DNA of 64,000 bases from Betaproteobacteria bacterium (GCA_013289985.1 JABCYW010000002.1:1-64000); one strand, 5' to 3'. Shown: positions 9,263-18,357, counted from the first letter of the stretch. Translations and numbers: made by a program. The notes: generated by a model from the sequence alone, not told the origin.

Positions 9263-12200
9263 TTACGCCACGCTGATCGGAATCACCCGCCCGCGCTCGT
9301 TCGCCCCGGCCTTCGTGGCCGCATCGCCGCCGCGGCCGTGCCACTTGTCCAGCAGCACGCGCCACTGCGCGCGCCCCGTGGCGAGGTTACCCAGCTTCAC
9401 GTGGCCGTAGCCGCGGATGCGTTCGGGCACGCGGGCGATCTGCTGCGCCAGCGAATGCCTCTCGGCGTCGAGCAGCGGCAGGATTTCGTTGCGCAGCATC
9501 GTCTCGTAGTCGTCCGCGAGCTGGCGTTCCAGCCTGCGTTCTTCCGTGTGGCCGAACGGATCTGCCCAGGTGCCGCGCAGGCCCTTGAACTTCGCCAGCG
9601 CGCGCAGAGCGGGCATCAGCCACGGGCCGATGCGCATCTTCTGCGGCCGGCCGTTGGGGCCCGGGCGCGCCAGCAGCGGCGGGGCCATGTGGAATTCCAT
9701 CCTGCCCACCGTCTCGAACTGCTCCGCCAGCGACTTCGCGAAGCTGCCGTCGGTGTACAGGCGCGCGACCTCGTACTCGTCCTTGATCGCGAGCAGCCGC
9801 GAGAACTGCTGCGCCACGATCGTGGTCAGCGGCGCGCCCGCGGCGCCGAGCGCCTGCTCGCGTGCGTGCACCGCCTCGACGAGCGAGCGGAAGCGCGCGG
9901 CGAGCGCGGCGTTCTGGTACGCGGTGAGGAACGCGACGCGGCGCTCGACCAGGCCTTCGGGGCCGAACAGCGACAGCTTCGCGGAGGCGTCCGCCGGTGG
10001 CTGGTCGGCGCCCATGATGCGCTTGAACGCGGTCGGGTCGGTGACGGCCAGGCGGCCGATCGCGAAGGCCGTCTTGTTGTTCTCCACCGCCACGTTGTTC
10101 AGCTCGATCGCCCGCATCAGCGCGGCGTGCGACACCGGCACCAGGCCGCGCTGCCAGCACGCGCCCAGCATGATGATGTTGGACGGCATCGTGTCGCCCA
10201 TCAGCTCCTGCGCCAGCGCCTGCGCGTCCACCAGCTGCACGCGGTCGTCGCCGGCGGCGTGGTGCAGCTTGGCGACCAGGGCCGGCGCGTGCATCGTCGC
10301 GTCGGGGTTGCGCACGAAGGCGGCGGTGGCGATCTCGTGGGTGTTGGCGAGGATGGACGTGCGGCCGTTCTTCACCGTGGCCAGCGCGTCGTCGGAGGCG
10401 CCCACCACCAGGTCGCAGGCCAGCAGCACGTCGGCCTGCTGGGTGTCGATGCGCACCTGGTTCAGCTGGTCGGCCGTCGGCGCCACGCGCACGAACGACA
10501 GCACCGCGCCGCCCTTCTGCGCGAAGCCCATGAAGTCCAGCACCGAGGCCTGCTTGCCCTCCAGGTGCGCGGCCATCGTGATCAGCGCGCCCACCGTGAC
10601 GACGCCGGTGCCGCCGACGCCGGTGACCAGCATGTCGAACGGGCCCGTCCAGTGCCATGCCGCGGGGCGGCCGATCCTCTCGATCTCGGCTGCCAGCCGC
10701 GTGGCGTCGAAGCCCGAGCCCACGCGCTTCTTCAGCGTGGCGCCCGTCACCGTGACGAAGCTGGGGCAGAAGCCGTTGATGCAGGAGTAGTCCTTGTTGC
10801 AGGAGCTCTGCTCGATGTGGCGCTTGCGGCCCCACTCGGTCTCCACCGGGATCACGCTGAGGCAGTTCGAGGCCTGGCCGCAGTCGCCGCAGCCCTCGCA
10901 CACGGCCTCGTTGATGAAGACGCGCTGGGGCGGATCCGGGTACTCGCCCTTCTTGCGGCGGCGCCGCTTCTCGGCGGCGCAGGTCTGGTCGTAGATGAGG
11001 ATGGTGACGCCCTCGACCTCGCGCAGTTCGCGCTGCACCGCGTCGAGCTCCTCGCGCGGGTGGAACGTGGTGCCGTTCGGGAACAGGTTGGCGTGCGCGC
11101 GGTGCGGCGCGATGTCGTCGCTCACGATGACGACGCGCTTCGCGCCCTCGGCCTCCACCTGGCGCGCCATCTCGGGCACCGACAGCGAGCCGTCCACCGG
11201 CTGGCCGCCGGTCATCGCCACGGCGTCGTTGTAGAGGATCTTGTAGGTGATGGTGGCCTTGGCGGCGATCGCCTGGCGGATGGCCAGGTAGCCCGAGTGG
11301 TAGTACGTGCCGTCGCCCAGGTTCTGGAACACGTGCTTCTCTTTGGTGAAGCGCGAGTGCGCGGCCCAGTCGACGCCCTCGGCGCCCATCTGGATCAGGC
11401 CGCTGGTGTCGCGCTCCATCCAGCTGGCCATGAAGTGGCAGCCGATGCCGGCCAGCGCGCGCGAGCCCTCGGGCACCTTGGTGGACGTGTTGTGCGGGCA
11501 GCCCGAGCAGAAGTAGGGCTGGCGCTTCGTGGCGTCGCCCTCGTTGTGCAGAAGGCAGGGCATCGTGAAGTCAGTGACCAGGTGCGTGCGGTCCAGCGCG
11601 GGGTTCAGGCGCGCGAGCCAGCCGGCCACCACTTCCATGATGCGTGAAGGACGCAGCTCGCCCAGCGACGACAGCAGCGGCATGCCGTCGGGCGTGGTCT
11701 TGCCGGCGATGCGCGGGCGCTGCAGGTCGGGCAGGCCGTACAGCAGTTCCTTGATCTGCCGTTCGACCACCGGCCCCTTCTCCTCGATCACGAGGATCTC
11801 CTCCAGGCCCTGCGCGAACTCCGCCATGCGCGTGGGCTCCAGCGGGAAGACGAGGCCCACCTTGTAGATGCGCACGCCGGCCGCCGCGAGCGCGTTCGGA
11901 TCGAGTTCGAGGCGGCGCAGCACCTCCAGGAAGTCGTAGTGCGCCTTGCCCACGGTGACGATGCCCAGCGTGGCGCTGGGGCTGGCCACGATGTGCTTGT
12001 CCACCGAATTCACCTTGGCGAACGCGCGCACGGCGGCGAGCTTCTCGGCCAGGCGCGATTCCAGCACCAGCGAGGGCAGGTCGACGCTGCGCACGTGCAG
12101 GTCCTGCGTGGGCGTGAAATCTACCGGCTGCGTGAAGTCCAGCGGGATCGCGTCGAGGTCGACGGTCATGCCCGACTCGACCACTTCCGAGATCGCCTTG

Positions 12201-12844
12201 AAGCCCACCCACGCGCCCGAGAAGCGCGACAGCGCCCAGCCGTACAGGCCGAACTCCAGGTACTCGGCCACGTTGGCCGGATGCAGCACGGGCATGCTCC
12301 ACGCCTGCATCGCGAGGTCGCTCTGGTGCGGCATCGACGACGACACGCAGCCGTGGTCGTCGCCCGCCACGACGAGCACGCCGCCCTTGGGGCTGGAGCC
12401 GTAGACGTTGCCGTGCTTCAACGCGTCGCCGGAGCGGTCGACGCCGGGGCCCTTGCCGTACCACATGGCCGTCACGCCCTCGACCGTGCGCTTGGGGTCG
12501 AGCGCCACACGCTGCGTGCCCAGGCAGGCCGTGGCCGCGAGATCCTCGTTGATCGCCGGCAGGAACTCCACCTGCGACTCGGCCAGGAACTTCTTCGCCT
12601 TCCACAGCTGCTGGTCGACCATGCCCAGCGGGCTGCCGCGGTAGCCGGAGACGAAGGCGGCGGTATCGAGCCCGGCGGCCTGGTCGCGGCGGCGTTGCAT
12701 CAGCAGCAGCCGCACGAGCGCCTGCGTGCCGGTGAGGAACACGGCGCCCGAATCGGCGGCCAGGTTGTCCGTCAACGCGTAGGGGCGCAGCGGTGCGGTG
12801 TCCGGGTCGGGCGTGGTGGTGATGTCCGAGGAAGGCAGGGTCAT
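9263..12844 (-). CDS. Indolepyruvate ferredoxin oxidoreductase, fused alpha/beta chain
   Basis: About 1193 residues, the length of the fused IorA-IorB enzymes found in aerobic proteobacteria. It oxidatively decarboxylates aryl- or branched 2-oxo acids to acyl-CoA using thiamine diphosphate. The N-terminal part carries the pyrimidine-binding region and YRGSPLG; the middle has GIGCHFM, GDGTYYHSG and NDAVAMTGGQ, the ThDP-binding core; then CEGCGDCG with further cysteines (about residue 660), a ferredoxin-like segment reduced compared with stand-alone enzymes; the C-terminal third is the gamma-type domain (VTGVGGTGVVTVG). The ATG at 12844 is preferred; an in-frame ATG at 12883 is possible. Divergent from an Lrp/AsnC regulator, as is common for amino-acid catabolic genes. 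Confidence 0.9.
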   Translation of the reverse strand: MTLPSSDITTTPDPDTAPLRPYALTDNLAADSGAVFLTGTQALVRLLLMQRRRDQAAGLDTAAFVSGYRGSPLGMVDQQLWKAKKFLAESQVEFLPAINEDLAATACLGTQRVALDPKRTVEGVTAMWYGKGPGVDRSGDALKHGNVYGSSPKGGVLVVAGDDHGCVSSSMPHQSDLAMQAWSMPVLHPANVAEYLEFGLYGWALSRFSGAWVGFKAISEVVESGMTVDLDAIPLDFTQPVDFTPTQDLHVRSVDLPSLVLESRLAEKLAAVRAFAKVNSVDKHIVASPSATLGIVTVGKAHYDFLEVLRRLELDPNALAAAGVRIYKVGLVFPLEPTRMAEFAQGLEEILVIEEKGPVVERQIKELLYGLPDLQRPRIAGKTTPDGMPLLSSLGELRPSRIMEVVAGWLARLNPALDRTHLVTDFTMPCLLHNEGDATKRQPYFCSGCPHNTSTKVPEGSRALAGIGCHFMASWMERDTSGLIQMGAEGVDWAAHSRFTKEKHVFQNLGDGTYYHSGYLAIRQAIAAKATITYKILYNDAVAMTGGQPVDGSLSVPEMARQVEAEGAKRVVIVSDDIAPHRAHANLFPNGTTFHPREELDAVQRELREVEGVTILIYDQTCAAEKRRRRKKGEYPDPPQRVFINEAVCEGCGDCGQASNCLSVIPVETEWGRKRHIEQSSCNKDYSCINGFCPSFVTVTGATLKKRVGSGFDATRLAAEIERIGRPAAWHWTGPFDMLVTGVGGTGVVTVGALITMAAHLEGKQASVLDFMGFAQKGGAVLSFVRVAPTADQLNQVRIDTQQADVLLACDLVVGASDDALATVKNGRTSILANTHEIATAAFVRNPDATMHAPALVAKLHHAAGDDRVQLVDAQALAQELMGDTMPSNIIMLGACWQRGLVPVSHAALMRAIELNNVAVENNKTAFAIGRLAVTDPTAFKRIMGADQPPADASAKLSLFGPEGLVERRVAFLTAYQNAALAARFRSLVEAVHAREQALGAAGAPLTTIVAQQFSRLLAIKDEYEVARLYTDGSFAKSLAEQFETVGRMEFHMAPPLLARPGPNGRPQKMRIGPWLMPALRALAKFKGLRGTWADPFGHTEERRLERQLADDYETMLRNEILPLLDAERHSLAQQIARVPERIRGYGHVKLGNLATGRAQWRVLLDKWHGRGGDAATKAGANERGRVIPISVA

Positions 12845-12964
12845 GGCATCTGGTTCGCGCAGGAAGGGCGCTCCGCTGGGCATGGGAGGCTGACCGACGA
12901 TGCTATTCCTCGGTGAGCGTAGCGATCTTGCGCAATCAATGCGGATTCGTCTGAAAACGAGATG

Positions 12965-12980
12965 GGCATTTCGGAATGCC
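12965..12980. promoter_or_regulatory. Inverted repeat in the divergent oxidoreductase/lrp promoter region
   Basis: Perfect 6-bp arms GGCATT and AATGCC separated by TCGG, in the AT-richer gap between the two divergent genes. This is a plausible operator for the adjacent Lrp/AsnC protein, which usually controls its divergent neighbour. The link is inferred from position; Lrp sites are degenerate and no second copy was found. Confidence 0.35.
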
Positions 12981-13035
12981 TGAAGATCTGGAATGAATGT
13001 CTCGACAGATGGTGAATCCGAGGGAAAATACGCCC

Positions 13036-13509
13036 ATGACCTTGCCCGCCCCCATCGACCGCGTGGCCCGCCGCATCGCCGCCGCCCTGCAGCGTGACGG
13101 CCGCCAGAGCGCCCAGCAGCTTGCCGACAATGTCGGGCTCTCGGCCACGCCCGTGTGGCGCCGCGTGAAGGAACTGGAGGCCAGCGGCGTGATCCGCGGC
13201 TACGTGGCGCTGCTCGACCGCGAGAAGCTGGGCCTGTCCATCTGCGTGCTGGCGCACGTCACGCTGGTGCGGCACAGCGAGGGCGCCGTCGAGCAGTTCG
13301 AGGCGATGGCCCGGTCCAGCCCGGAGATCATGGAGTGCCACAGCACCACGGGCGAGGGCGACTACCTCATCAAGGTGGTGGCGCCCGACATGAAGGCCTA
13401 CGACCGCTTCCTGCAGGACAAGGTGTTCAAGACGCCGGGCGTGGCCAACGTGCGCAGCAGCGTCGTCTTGCGCGAGGTGAAGTACGAGACGGCGTTGCCG
13501 GTGGATTGA
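13036..13509 (+). CDS. Lrp/AsnC family transcriptional regulator
   Basis: 157 residues, typical of the family. N-terminal winged helix-turn-helix (residues 5-55) with DNVGLSATPVWRRVKELEASGVIRGY, where most relatives have a similar LSxxPVxRRVxxLE helix. C-terminal RAM (AsnC effector-binding) domain from about residue 70 with the GEGDYLIKVVAPD motif that forms the amino-acid pocket and octamer interface. The ATG at 13036 is preceded by GAGGGAAAATACGCCC, a reasonable ribosome site; an upstream in-frame ATG at 12997 lacks one. Probably senses an amino acid and controls the divergent indolepyruvate oxidoreductase. Confidence 0.9.
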   Translation: MTLPAPIDRVARRIAAALQRDGRQSAQQLADNVGLSATPVWRRVKELEASGVIRGYVALLDREKLGLSICVLAHVTLVRHSEGAVEQFEAMARSSPEIMECHSTTGEGDYLIKVVAPDMKAYDRFLQDKVFKTPGVANVRSSVVLREVKYETALPVD

Positions 13510-13522
13510 CGTCAATGCCAAG

Positions 13523-13572
13523 TGGAATAAATATATTCCATAGACGCATATTTGGATAAAATTATTTCCAAA
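13523..13572 (+). promoter_or_regulatory. Two palindromic operators in front of the XRE/nucleotidyltransferase pair
   Basis: First site 13523-13540: arms TGGAATA and TATTCCA around AATA. Second site 13551-13572: arms TTTGGA and TCCAAA around a 10-bp AT-rich centre. The centres are 30 bp apart, close to three helix turns. The last base of the second site is the A of the ATG, and TAAAAT at 13557-13562 inside it is a good -10 box, so binding there would block transcription. Both sit in a sharply AT-rich stretch unlike the surroundings. The XRE protein encoded next is the obvious candidate ligand. Confidence 0.6.
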
Positions 13573-14276
13573 TGACGGACCACGAAAATCATTCCCTTGA
13601 TCGCAGTCGCTCGGCAGCTCCCGTGCTCGAGCGCCAGTTGCTCCTGCAGTTTGGCGAGCGACTCAAGCGGCTGCGCAAGGCGCAACGGATAGGTACCGTG
13701 GAAATGGCGGAGCGGCTGGGCATTTCACGTCCCACTTTGCGCGCGGTCGAAGCCGGCGACCCGGGCACGGCGATCGGAACTTACCTGCGCGTCATGTCCG
13801 TGCTGGGAATCGCCGCTGAGCTCGCGCTGCTGTCCGGCGACATTCTCCAGGCGCCTCACAAAGGGGGCGCCGCCGCGCGGTCGCGCCGCGCGAGGCCGCT
13901 CGTCCAGGTCACTGTCACGGCCGAAGACGCGCGCCACCAGGTGCAGGACCTGCAGAGCCTCGCACTGCACGAGGAAGCGGTGCGTCTCGTGCGCGCCAAC
14001 CCCGAACTCGTCGAACGGGCGCAGGACACGTTGAGGCGGTGGCTTTCCGCCGGCAATTCGCGCTCGATGGGCCTGTGGCGAGAGTGGGAAGACATCCTGG
14101 CCGGCCGGACATGGCGCAAGGTGCTCAGCCGGACACGCCGCGCGCAGGAGCTGCGCCAAGCCTCGCCCCTCGTCACGCTGCTGCCCGACACCGTACGCCA
14201 GGACGTGCTCGCGCAGGTGCGAGAGCTCAAGAAGGGCGTGGAACTCGGCGATGTCGCTTCCCCGGAATCGCCATGA
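13572..14276 (+). CDS. XRE-family DNA-binding protein (putative antitoxin)
   Basis: 234 residues. Helix-turn-helix domain at about residues 25-80: FGERLKRLRKAQRIGTVEMAERLGISRPTLRAVEAGDPGTAIGTYLRVM, the HipB-like XRE pattern with the EAGDPG turn. The C-terminal 130 residues are basic and helical and match no family I recognise. There is no ribosome site, and the likely -10 box lies only about ten bases upstream, so translation may be leaderless. The stop overlaps the next start as ATGA, indicating translational coupling. The tandem palindromes before it suggest autoregulation, as in toxin-antitoxin operons. Base composition is lower in GC than in the flanking genes. Confidence 0.72.
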   Translation: MTDHENHSLDRSRSAAPVLERQLLLQFGERLKRLRKAQRIGTVEMAERLGISRPTLRAVEAGDPGTAIGTYLRVMSVLGIAAELALLSGDILQAPHKGGAAARSRRARPLVQVTVTAEDARHQVQDLQSLALHEEAVRLVRANPELVERAQDTLRRWLSAGNSRSMGLWREWEDILAGRTWRKVLSRTRRAQELRQASPLVTLLPDTVRQDVLAQVRELKKGVELGDVASPESP

Positions 14277-14809
14277 CGCGGGAGGAGCTTGAACATGTGA
14301 TCCGTGCGAGCGCGGGCATCACGAACCAGTACGAATTCGTGATCCTCGGCAGCCAGTCCATCCTGGGCGCCATTCCTCATCCGCCGGCGATCTTCACCAT
14401 GTCTGCCGAGGCGGATGTCTATCCGCTGCATGCGCCCGAACTCGCCGACGAGATCGACGGGGCCATCGGCGAAGGCTCCCAATTCCACCTCGCCAAAGGC
14501 TTCTATGCCCAGGGCGTCGGACCCGACACGGCCGTATTGCCGGATGGATGGCTGGAGCGCGTGCACCGCGTCCAGAACGCCAACACCGATCTGCGAGTGG
14601 GCTTGTGCCTGAGCGTTGTCGACCTCTTCCTCTCCAAGGCCTGGGCCGGGCGAGACAAGGATCGCGAGTTCTGCATCGAATTGCTGAGGCATGCGTTCGT
14701 GGCGGTCGAGGACGCGCTGGCCCTGGTTCCTCGGATGCCGCTGGACGGACCGCAGCAACAGACCTTGATTCGCCGCATCAGGCGATGGGGGCGATCTTCA
14801 ATCCCCTGA
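14273..14809 (+). CDS. DUF6036-like nucleotidyltransferase (putative toxin)
   Basis: 178 residues. The fold signature is ILGSQS at residues 24-29, followed by SAEADVY at 44-50, matching the G-S and acidic pair of minimal nucleotidyltransferases, and DLFLSKAWAGRDKDREF at 117-133, the conserved Lys...Arg-x-Lys-Asp block of DUF6036/AbiEii-like proteins. Such proteins transfer nucleotides to RNA or proteins in several abortive-infection and toxin-antitoxin systems. The 4-bp overlap with the XRE gene and the shared operators make a two-gene module likely. Family assignment is from remembered motif patterns; the target is unknown. Confidence 0.65.
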   Translation: MTREELEHVIRASAGITNQYEFVILGSQSILGAIPHPPAIFTMSAEADVYPLHAPELADEIDGAIGEGSQFHLAKGFYAQGVGPDTAVLPDGWLERVHRVQNANTDLRVGLCLSVVDLFLSKAWAGRDKDREFCIELLRHAFVAVEDALALVPRMPLDGPQQQTLIRRIRRWGRSSIP

Positions 14810-14892
14810 GCGAGATGCGGCGGCGCCGAAAGCGCGCGCGACTTGCCACGTTCGGATGTACTCTGGCCCCAACGAGTCAGGAGGTCTTCAAC

Positions 14893-15483
14893 ATGTCCGA
14901 CACGAATGAATCCGACCCGCGCCCGCTGGGCCTGGCGCGCGTGCTGAGCATCCAGGCGCACGCCAACCGCCTGGCCAACCGGCGCCTGCAGGCCGCGCTG
15001 GCCAACCTGTCCACGTCCGAGCTGCATGCGAAGCGCACGAGCTTCTTCCCCACCCTCATCGGCACGCTCAACCACCTGCTCGCGGTCGACCGCTACTACA
15101 TCGCGGCGCTGCACGGCGAGCCCGACATGGTGGAGTCGTACAAGCGCTTCGCGCCGCACGACGAGCTCTTGCCCTACGCCGCGGCGCAGGACGCCAGCGA
15201 CAACAAGCTGATCGCGTTCTGCGACAGGCTCGACGACGCGGGCGCCAACGCCGTCGTCCACATGCTGCACGGCGCCGACCCCACCCGGAGCGACCTGGCC
15301 TGCCTGGTGCTGAACCACCTGTTCATGCACCAGACGCACCACCGCGGCCAGGTGCACTCGATGCTCTCGGGCACGCACGTGAAGCCGCCGCAGCTCGACG
15401 AGTTCATCCTGCGCGTGGACGAGCCGTTCCGCGTGATGGAGATGTCGGCGCTGGGGTGGACGGAGCGCGAGGTGTTCGGTTGA
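14893..15483 (+). CDS. DinB family protein
   Basis: 196 residues forming a four-helix bundle of the DinB/YfiT type. Metal-binding histidines fit NHLL (first) and NHLFMHQTHHRGQVH (about residues 145-160), where the HxxxH pattern completes a three-histidine site. Relatives are damage-inducible proteins or metal-dependent thiol transferases; the actual reaction here is unknown. A clear AGGAGG at 14879-14884 precedes the ATG at 14893. The stop overlaps the probable TTG start of the following AraC-type regulator, so the two are likely co-translated. Confidence 0.85.
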   Translation: MSDTNESDPRPLGLARVLSIQAHANRLANRRLQAALANLSTSELHAKRTSFFPTLIGTLNHLLAVDRYYIAALHGEPDMVESYKRFAPHDELLPYAAAQDASDNKLIAFCDRLDDAGANAVVHMLHGADPTRSDLACLVLNHLFMHQTHHRGQVHSMLSGTHVKPPQLDEFILRVDEPFRVMEMSALGWTEREVFG

Positions 15484-16139
15484 GCGACGCGCCCGAGTTG
15501 CCCGATGTCGCGCTCGACCTCTGGCGCTTCACCGCCCGCGGCCGGGTGGCGGTGCAGGTGCCGCCCGATGGTTGCCGCGACCTGATCGTCGTCGCGCCGA
15601 GGGCGGGCGCCCCGGTGTGCTTCGTCAGCGCGCTGGCCGACACGACGGAAATGCCGGAATTCGCGCCCGGCGACCGGGCCGTCGGCGTCCGCCTGCGGCC
15701 CGGCGCGCAGTTCGACGAGACCGCGCTGCTGGCGCTGCTGCGCGACGGCGAACGTGCCGACGACAGCGACCTGATGGCCGCGATCGGCAGTGCGGTGCAG
15801 CTCGACACGCGGGTGCGCGAGGCGCTGGACTGCCTGCGTGAGGCGCCGACGCTGCTGTTGGCCCGGCGCCGGCTCGGCGTCTCGGAGCGCAGCCTGGAGC
15901 GCCTGCTGGCGCTGCGCACGCAACGTGGCCCGCTCTTCTGGCGCCAACTCGCACGGGCGCGCCGCTGCGCACGCGCGCTGGCGGGCACGGCGCCGCTCGC
16001 GTACCTGGCGGCCGAACACGGCTACGCCGACCAGGCGCACATGACGCGCGACCTGCGCCGCTGGTTCGGTGCCACGCCGACCGGGTTGCGCGCGACGCCT
16101 GGTTTCCTGGAGACCCTGGCGGCCCCCGCCTATGCGTGA
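15480..16139 (+). CDS. AraC family transcriptional regulator
   Basis: 219 residues from TTG 15480. The N-terminal half resembles the small DUF6597-like sensory domain (LWRFTARGRVAVQVPPDGCRDLIVV). The C-terminal half holds the two helix-turn-helix motifs: LGVSERSLERLL and AAEHGYADQAHMTRDLRRWFGATPTGLR, the latter a textbook AraC second motif. The TTG start overlaps the dinB-like stop and has GAGG nine bases upstream; a GTG at 15456 is an alternative. It ends ten bases inside the convergent VOC gene. It probably regulates the adjacent DinB-like gene; the inducer is unknown. Confidence 0.82.
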   Translation: MSDAPELPDVALDLWRFTARGRVAVQVPPDGCRDLIVVAPRAGAPVCFVSALADTTEMPEFAPGDRAVGVRLRPGAQFDETALLALLRDGERADDSDLMAAIGSAVQLDTRVREALDCLREAPTLLLARRRLGVSERSLERLLALRTQRGPLFWRQLARARRCARALAGTAPLAYLAAEHGYADQAHMTRDLRRWFGATPTGLRATPGFLETLAAPAYA

Positions 16140-16516
16140 GCGACCGGCGTGCAGATCTCGACCAGGAAGTCGTTCAGGTCGCCGACGTAGGCGATCGTCT
16201 GGCCCCAGGGCATCGCCGCGGGCTCCTGCACGAGCTTCGCGCCCGCACCGGTCGCGCGCGCGACCGCGGCCGCGACGTCGTCGGTGACGAACGCGATCTC
16301 GGCGGTCGGCTTGTCCAGCACCGGCGCCTGCGGCGTCTTGCCGATCTGGCGCAACAGCGCGTGCGACACGAAGGCCAGCGCGGTCGCGCCGGTCTCCAGC
16401 TCGCCGTACGAGCCGCTCTCGTGCGTGTAGCGGGTGCTCAGGCCGAAGGCCTTGCCGTAGAAGGCCAGCGTCGCGGGAACGTCCGCGACGTAAAGGATGG
16501 TGTAGCCGAATTGCAT
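16130..16516 (-). CDS. VOC (glyoxalase/bleomycin-resistance) family protein
   Basis: 128 residues, one pair of beta-alpha-beta-beta-beta modules. It begins MQFGYTILYVADVPATLAFYGKAFGLSTRY, the classic start of vicinal-oxygen-chelate proteins, and ends DLNDFLVEICTPV with the metal-ligand glutamate. Members include glyoxalase I, extradiol dioxygenases and resistance proteins; this one has no feature that fixes its substrate. It is divergent from liuB, with about 200 bases between them that hold a strong palindrome. The convergent end overlaps the AraC gene by ten bases. Confidence 0.85.
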   Translation of the reverse strand: MQFGYTILYVADVPATLAFYGKAFGLSTRYTHESGSYGELETGATALAFVSHALLRQIGKTPQAPVLDKPTAEIAFVTDDVAAAVARATGAGAKLVQEPAAMPWGQTIAYVGDLNDFLVEICTPVAHA

Positions 16517-16612
16517 GAATCTCTCCGGATGCGATGGCGCCCACGATAGGGCAGGAACGCCGTGCGCGTCTTGAAGATTTCCGCCATCCTGCGGGCATCG
16601 TGAAATGACGTA

Positions 16613-16643
16613 ATTGACGTTTACGTAAACGTCAATCGATAAT
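16613..16643 (+). promoter_or_regulatory. liu operon promoter with 24-bp palindromic operator (LiuR-like)
   Basis: 16613-16636 is a perfect 24-bp palindrome whose half is ATTGACGTTTAC. TTGACG at 16614-16619 forms a -35 box and GATAAT at 16638-16643 a -10 box with an 18-bp spacer filled by the palindrome. Known LiuR (MerR-family) operators of leucine-degradation genes in proteobacteria contain ACGTTTACGTAAA-type cores, and liuB starts 76 bases downstream. No liuR gene is in the window. Assignment to LiuR is by remembered motif. Confidence 0.68.
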
Positions 16644-16719
16644 CATCCACGCAACGTGTCAGGCCACGCGCGCGGCCTGACCGGACACGCGCCTCAACGA
16701 GACAAGCCAGAACCACTCC

Positions 16720-18357
16720 ATGTCCACCCTCTCGACCCAACTGAACGCCCGCTCGGAAGACTTCAAGGCCAACGCCGCGGCGATGCGCCTGCTGGTGGAC
16801 GACCTCAACGCCAAGCTCGCGAAGATCGCGCTGGGCGGCGGCGACGATGCCCGCAGGAAACACCTGTCGCGCGGCAAGCTGCTCCCCCGCGACCGCGTGG
16901 AGCGCCTGCTCGACCCGGGCACGCCGTTCCTGGAGATCGCGCCGCTGGCCGCGCTGGGCATGTATCCCGAGAAGGGCGGCCAGGACGCCGCGCCGGGCGC
17001 CGGCATGATCGCCGGCATCGGCCGGGTGGCCGGCGTCGAGTGCCTGATCGTGTGCAACGACGCCACCGTCAAGGGCGGCACCTACTACCCGCTCACCGTG
17101 AAGAAGCACCTGCGCGCGCAGGAGATCGCCGCGCAGAACCGGCTGCCGTGCATCTACCTCGTCGACTCGGGCGGCGCCAACCTGCCCAACCAGGACGAGG
17201 TGTTCCCCGACCGCGACCACTTCGGCCGCATCTTCTACAACCAGGCCAACCTCAGCGCGCAAGGTATCCCGCAACTGGCCGTGGTGATGGGCTCGTGCAC
17301 GGCCGGCGGCGCCTACGTGCCGGCGATGAGCGACCAGACCATCATCGTCAAGAACCAGGGCACCATCTTCCTGGGCGGCCCGCCGCTGGTGAAGGCGGCC
17401 ACCGGCGAGGTGGTGAGCGCGGAAGACCTCGGCGGCGGCGACGTGCACACCCGCCTGTCGGGCGTGGCCGACCACCTGGCCGAGAACGACATGCACGCGC
17501 TGGCGCTCGCCCGCGGCGTGGTGGGCACGCTCAACTGGCGCAAGGACGTGGGCGTCGCGCTGCGCGAGCCCCGGGCGCCGCTGCTGCCCGAATCCGACCT
17601 GCACGGCATCATCCCGCTGGACGCCGAGGGCAAGCCGGCGCGCAAGCCCTTCGACGTGCGCGAGGTCATCGCCCGCATCGTCGACGGCTCCGAGTTCGAG
17701 GAGTTCAAGGCGCGCTACGGCGCGACGCTGGTCTGCGGCTTCGCGTGGATCGAGGGCATGCCGGTGGGCATCGTCGCCAACAACGGCATCCTGTTTTCCG
17801 AGAGCGCCGACAAGGGCGCGCACTTCATCGAGCTGTGCTGCCAGCGCAAGGTGCCGCTCGTGTTCCTGCAGAACATCACCGGCTTCATGGTGGGCCGCAA
17901 GTACGAGAACGAGGGCATCGCGCGCGCCGGCGCCAAGATGGTGACGGCCGTGGCCTGCGCCAACGTGCCCAAGTTCACGGTGATCATCGGCGGCTCGTTC
18001 GGCGCCGGCAACTACGGCATGTGCGGCCGCGCCTACAGCCCGCGCTTCCTGTGGATGTGGCCCAACGCGCGCATCAGCGTGATGGGCGGCGAGCAGGCGG
18101 CGAGCGTGCTGGCGACGGTGCGCCGCGACGGCATCGAGGCCAAGGGCGGTGCGTGGTCGGCCGACGAGGAAGAGAGCTTCAAGGCGCCGATCCGCGACCA
18201 GTACGAGGCGCAGGGCCACCCGTACTTCGCCAGCGCGCGCCTGTGGGACGACGGCGTCATCGACCCGGCCGACACGCGTCGCGTGCTGGCGCTGGGGCTG
18301 TCGGCCAGCCTCAACGCGCCGATTCCGGACATGAAGTTCGGCGTGTTCCGGATGTGA
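16720..18357 (+). CDS. liuB: 3-methylcrotonoyl-CoA carboxylase, carboxyltransferase (beta) subunit
   Basis: 545 residues. Moves CO2 from biotin on the alpha subunit to 3-methylcrotonyl-CoA, step four of leucine degradation. It has the two crotonase-like carboxyltransferase halves: the N half with [28 protein letters not shown], and the C half with [26 protein letters not shown] and [16 protein letters not shown], both hallmarks of the MCC branch rather than propionyl-CoA carboxylase. It is first in the operon, right after the palindromic promoter. The partner alpha subunit is at 22804, separated by four secreted-protein genes and liuC. Confidence 0.95.
   Translation: MSTLSTQLNARSEDFKANAAAMRLLVDDLNAKLAKIALGGGDDARRKHLSRGKLLPRDRVERLLDPGTPFLEIAPLAALGMYPEKGGQDAAPGAGMIAGIGRVAGVECLIVCNDATVKGGTYYPLTVKKHLRAQEIAAQNRLPCIYLVDSGGANLPNQDEVFPDRDHFGRIFYNQANLSAQGIPQLAVVMGSCTAGGAYVPAMSDQTIIVKNQGTIFLGGPPLVKAATGEVVSAEDLGGGDVHTRLSGVADHLAENDMHALALARGVVGTLNWRKDVGVALREPRAPLLPESDLHGIIPLDAEGKPARKPFDVREVIARIVDGSEFEEFKARYGATLVCGFAWIEGMPVGIVANNGILFSESADKGAHFIELCCQRKVPLVFLQNITGFMVGRKYENEGIARAGAKMVTAVACANVPKFTVIIGGSFGAGNYGMCGRAYSPRFLWMWPNARISVMGGEQAASVLATVRRDGIEAKGGAWSADEEESFKAPIRDQYEAQGHPYFASARLWDDGVIDPADTRRVLALGLSASLNAPIPDMKFGVFRM

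Noticed and set aside
9338-11647. 769-residue plus-strand frame opposite the indolepyruvate oxidoreductase
   Set aside because: Composition typical of an antisense shadow; the minus-strand product has full catalytic motifs.
12842-13035. Divergent region as a possible attachment site or insertion scar
   Set aside because: It is a normal AT-richer regulatory gap between divergent genes, with no direct repeats.
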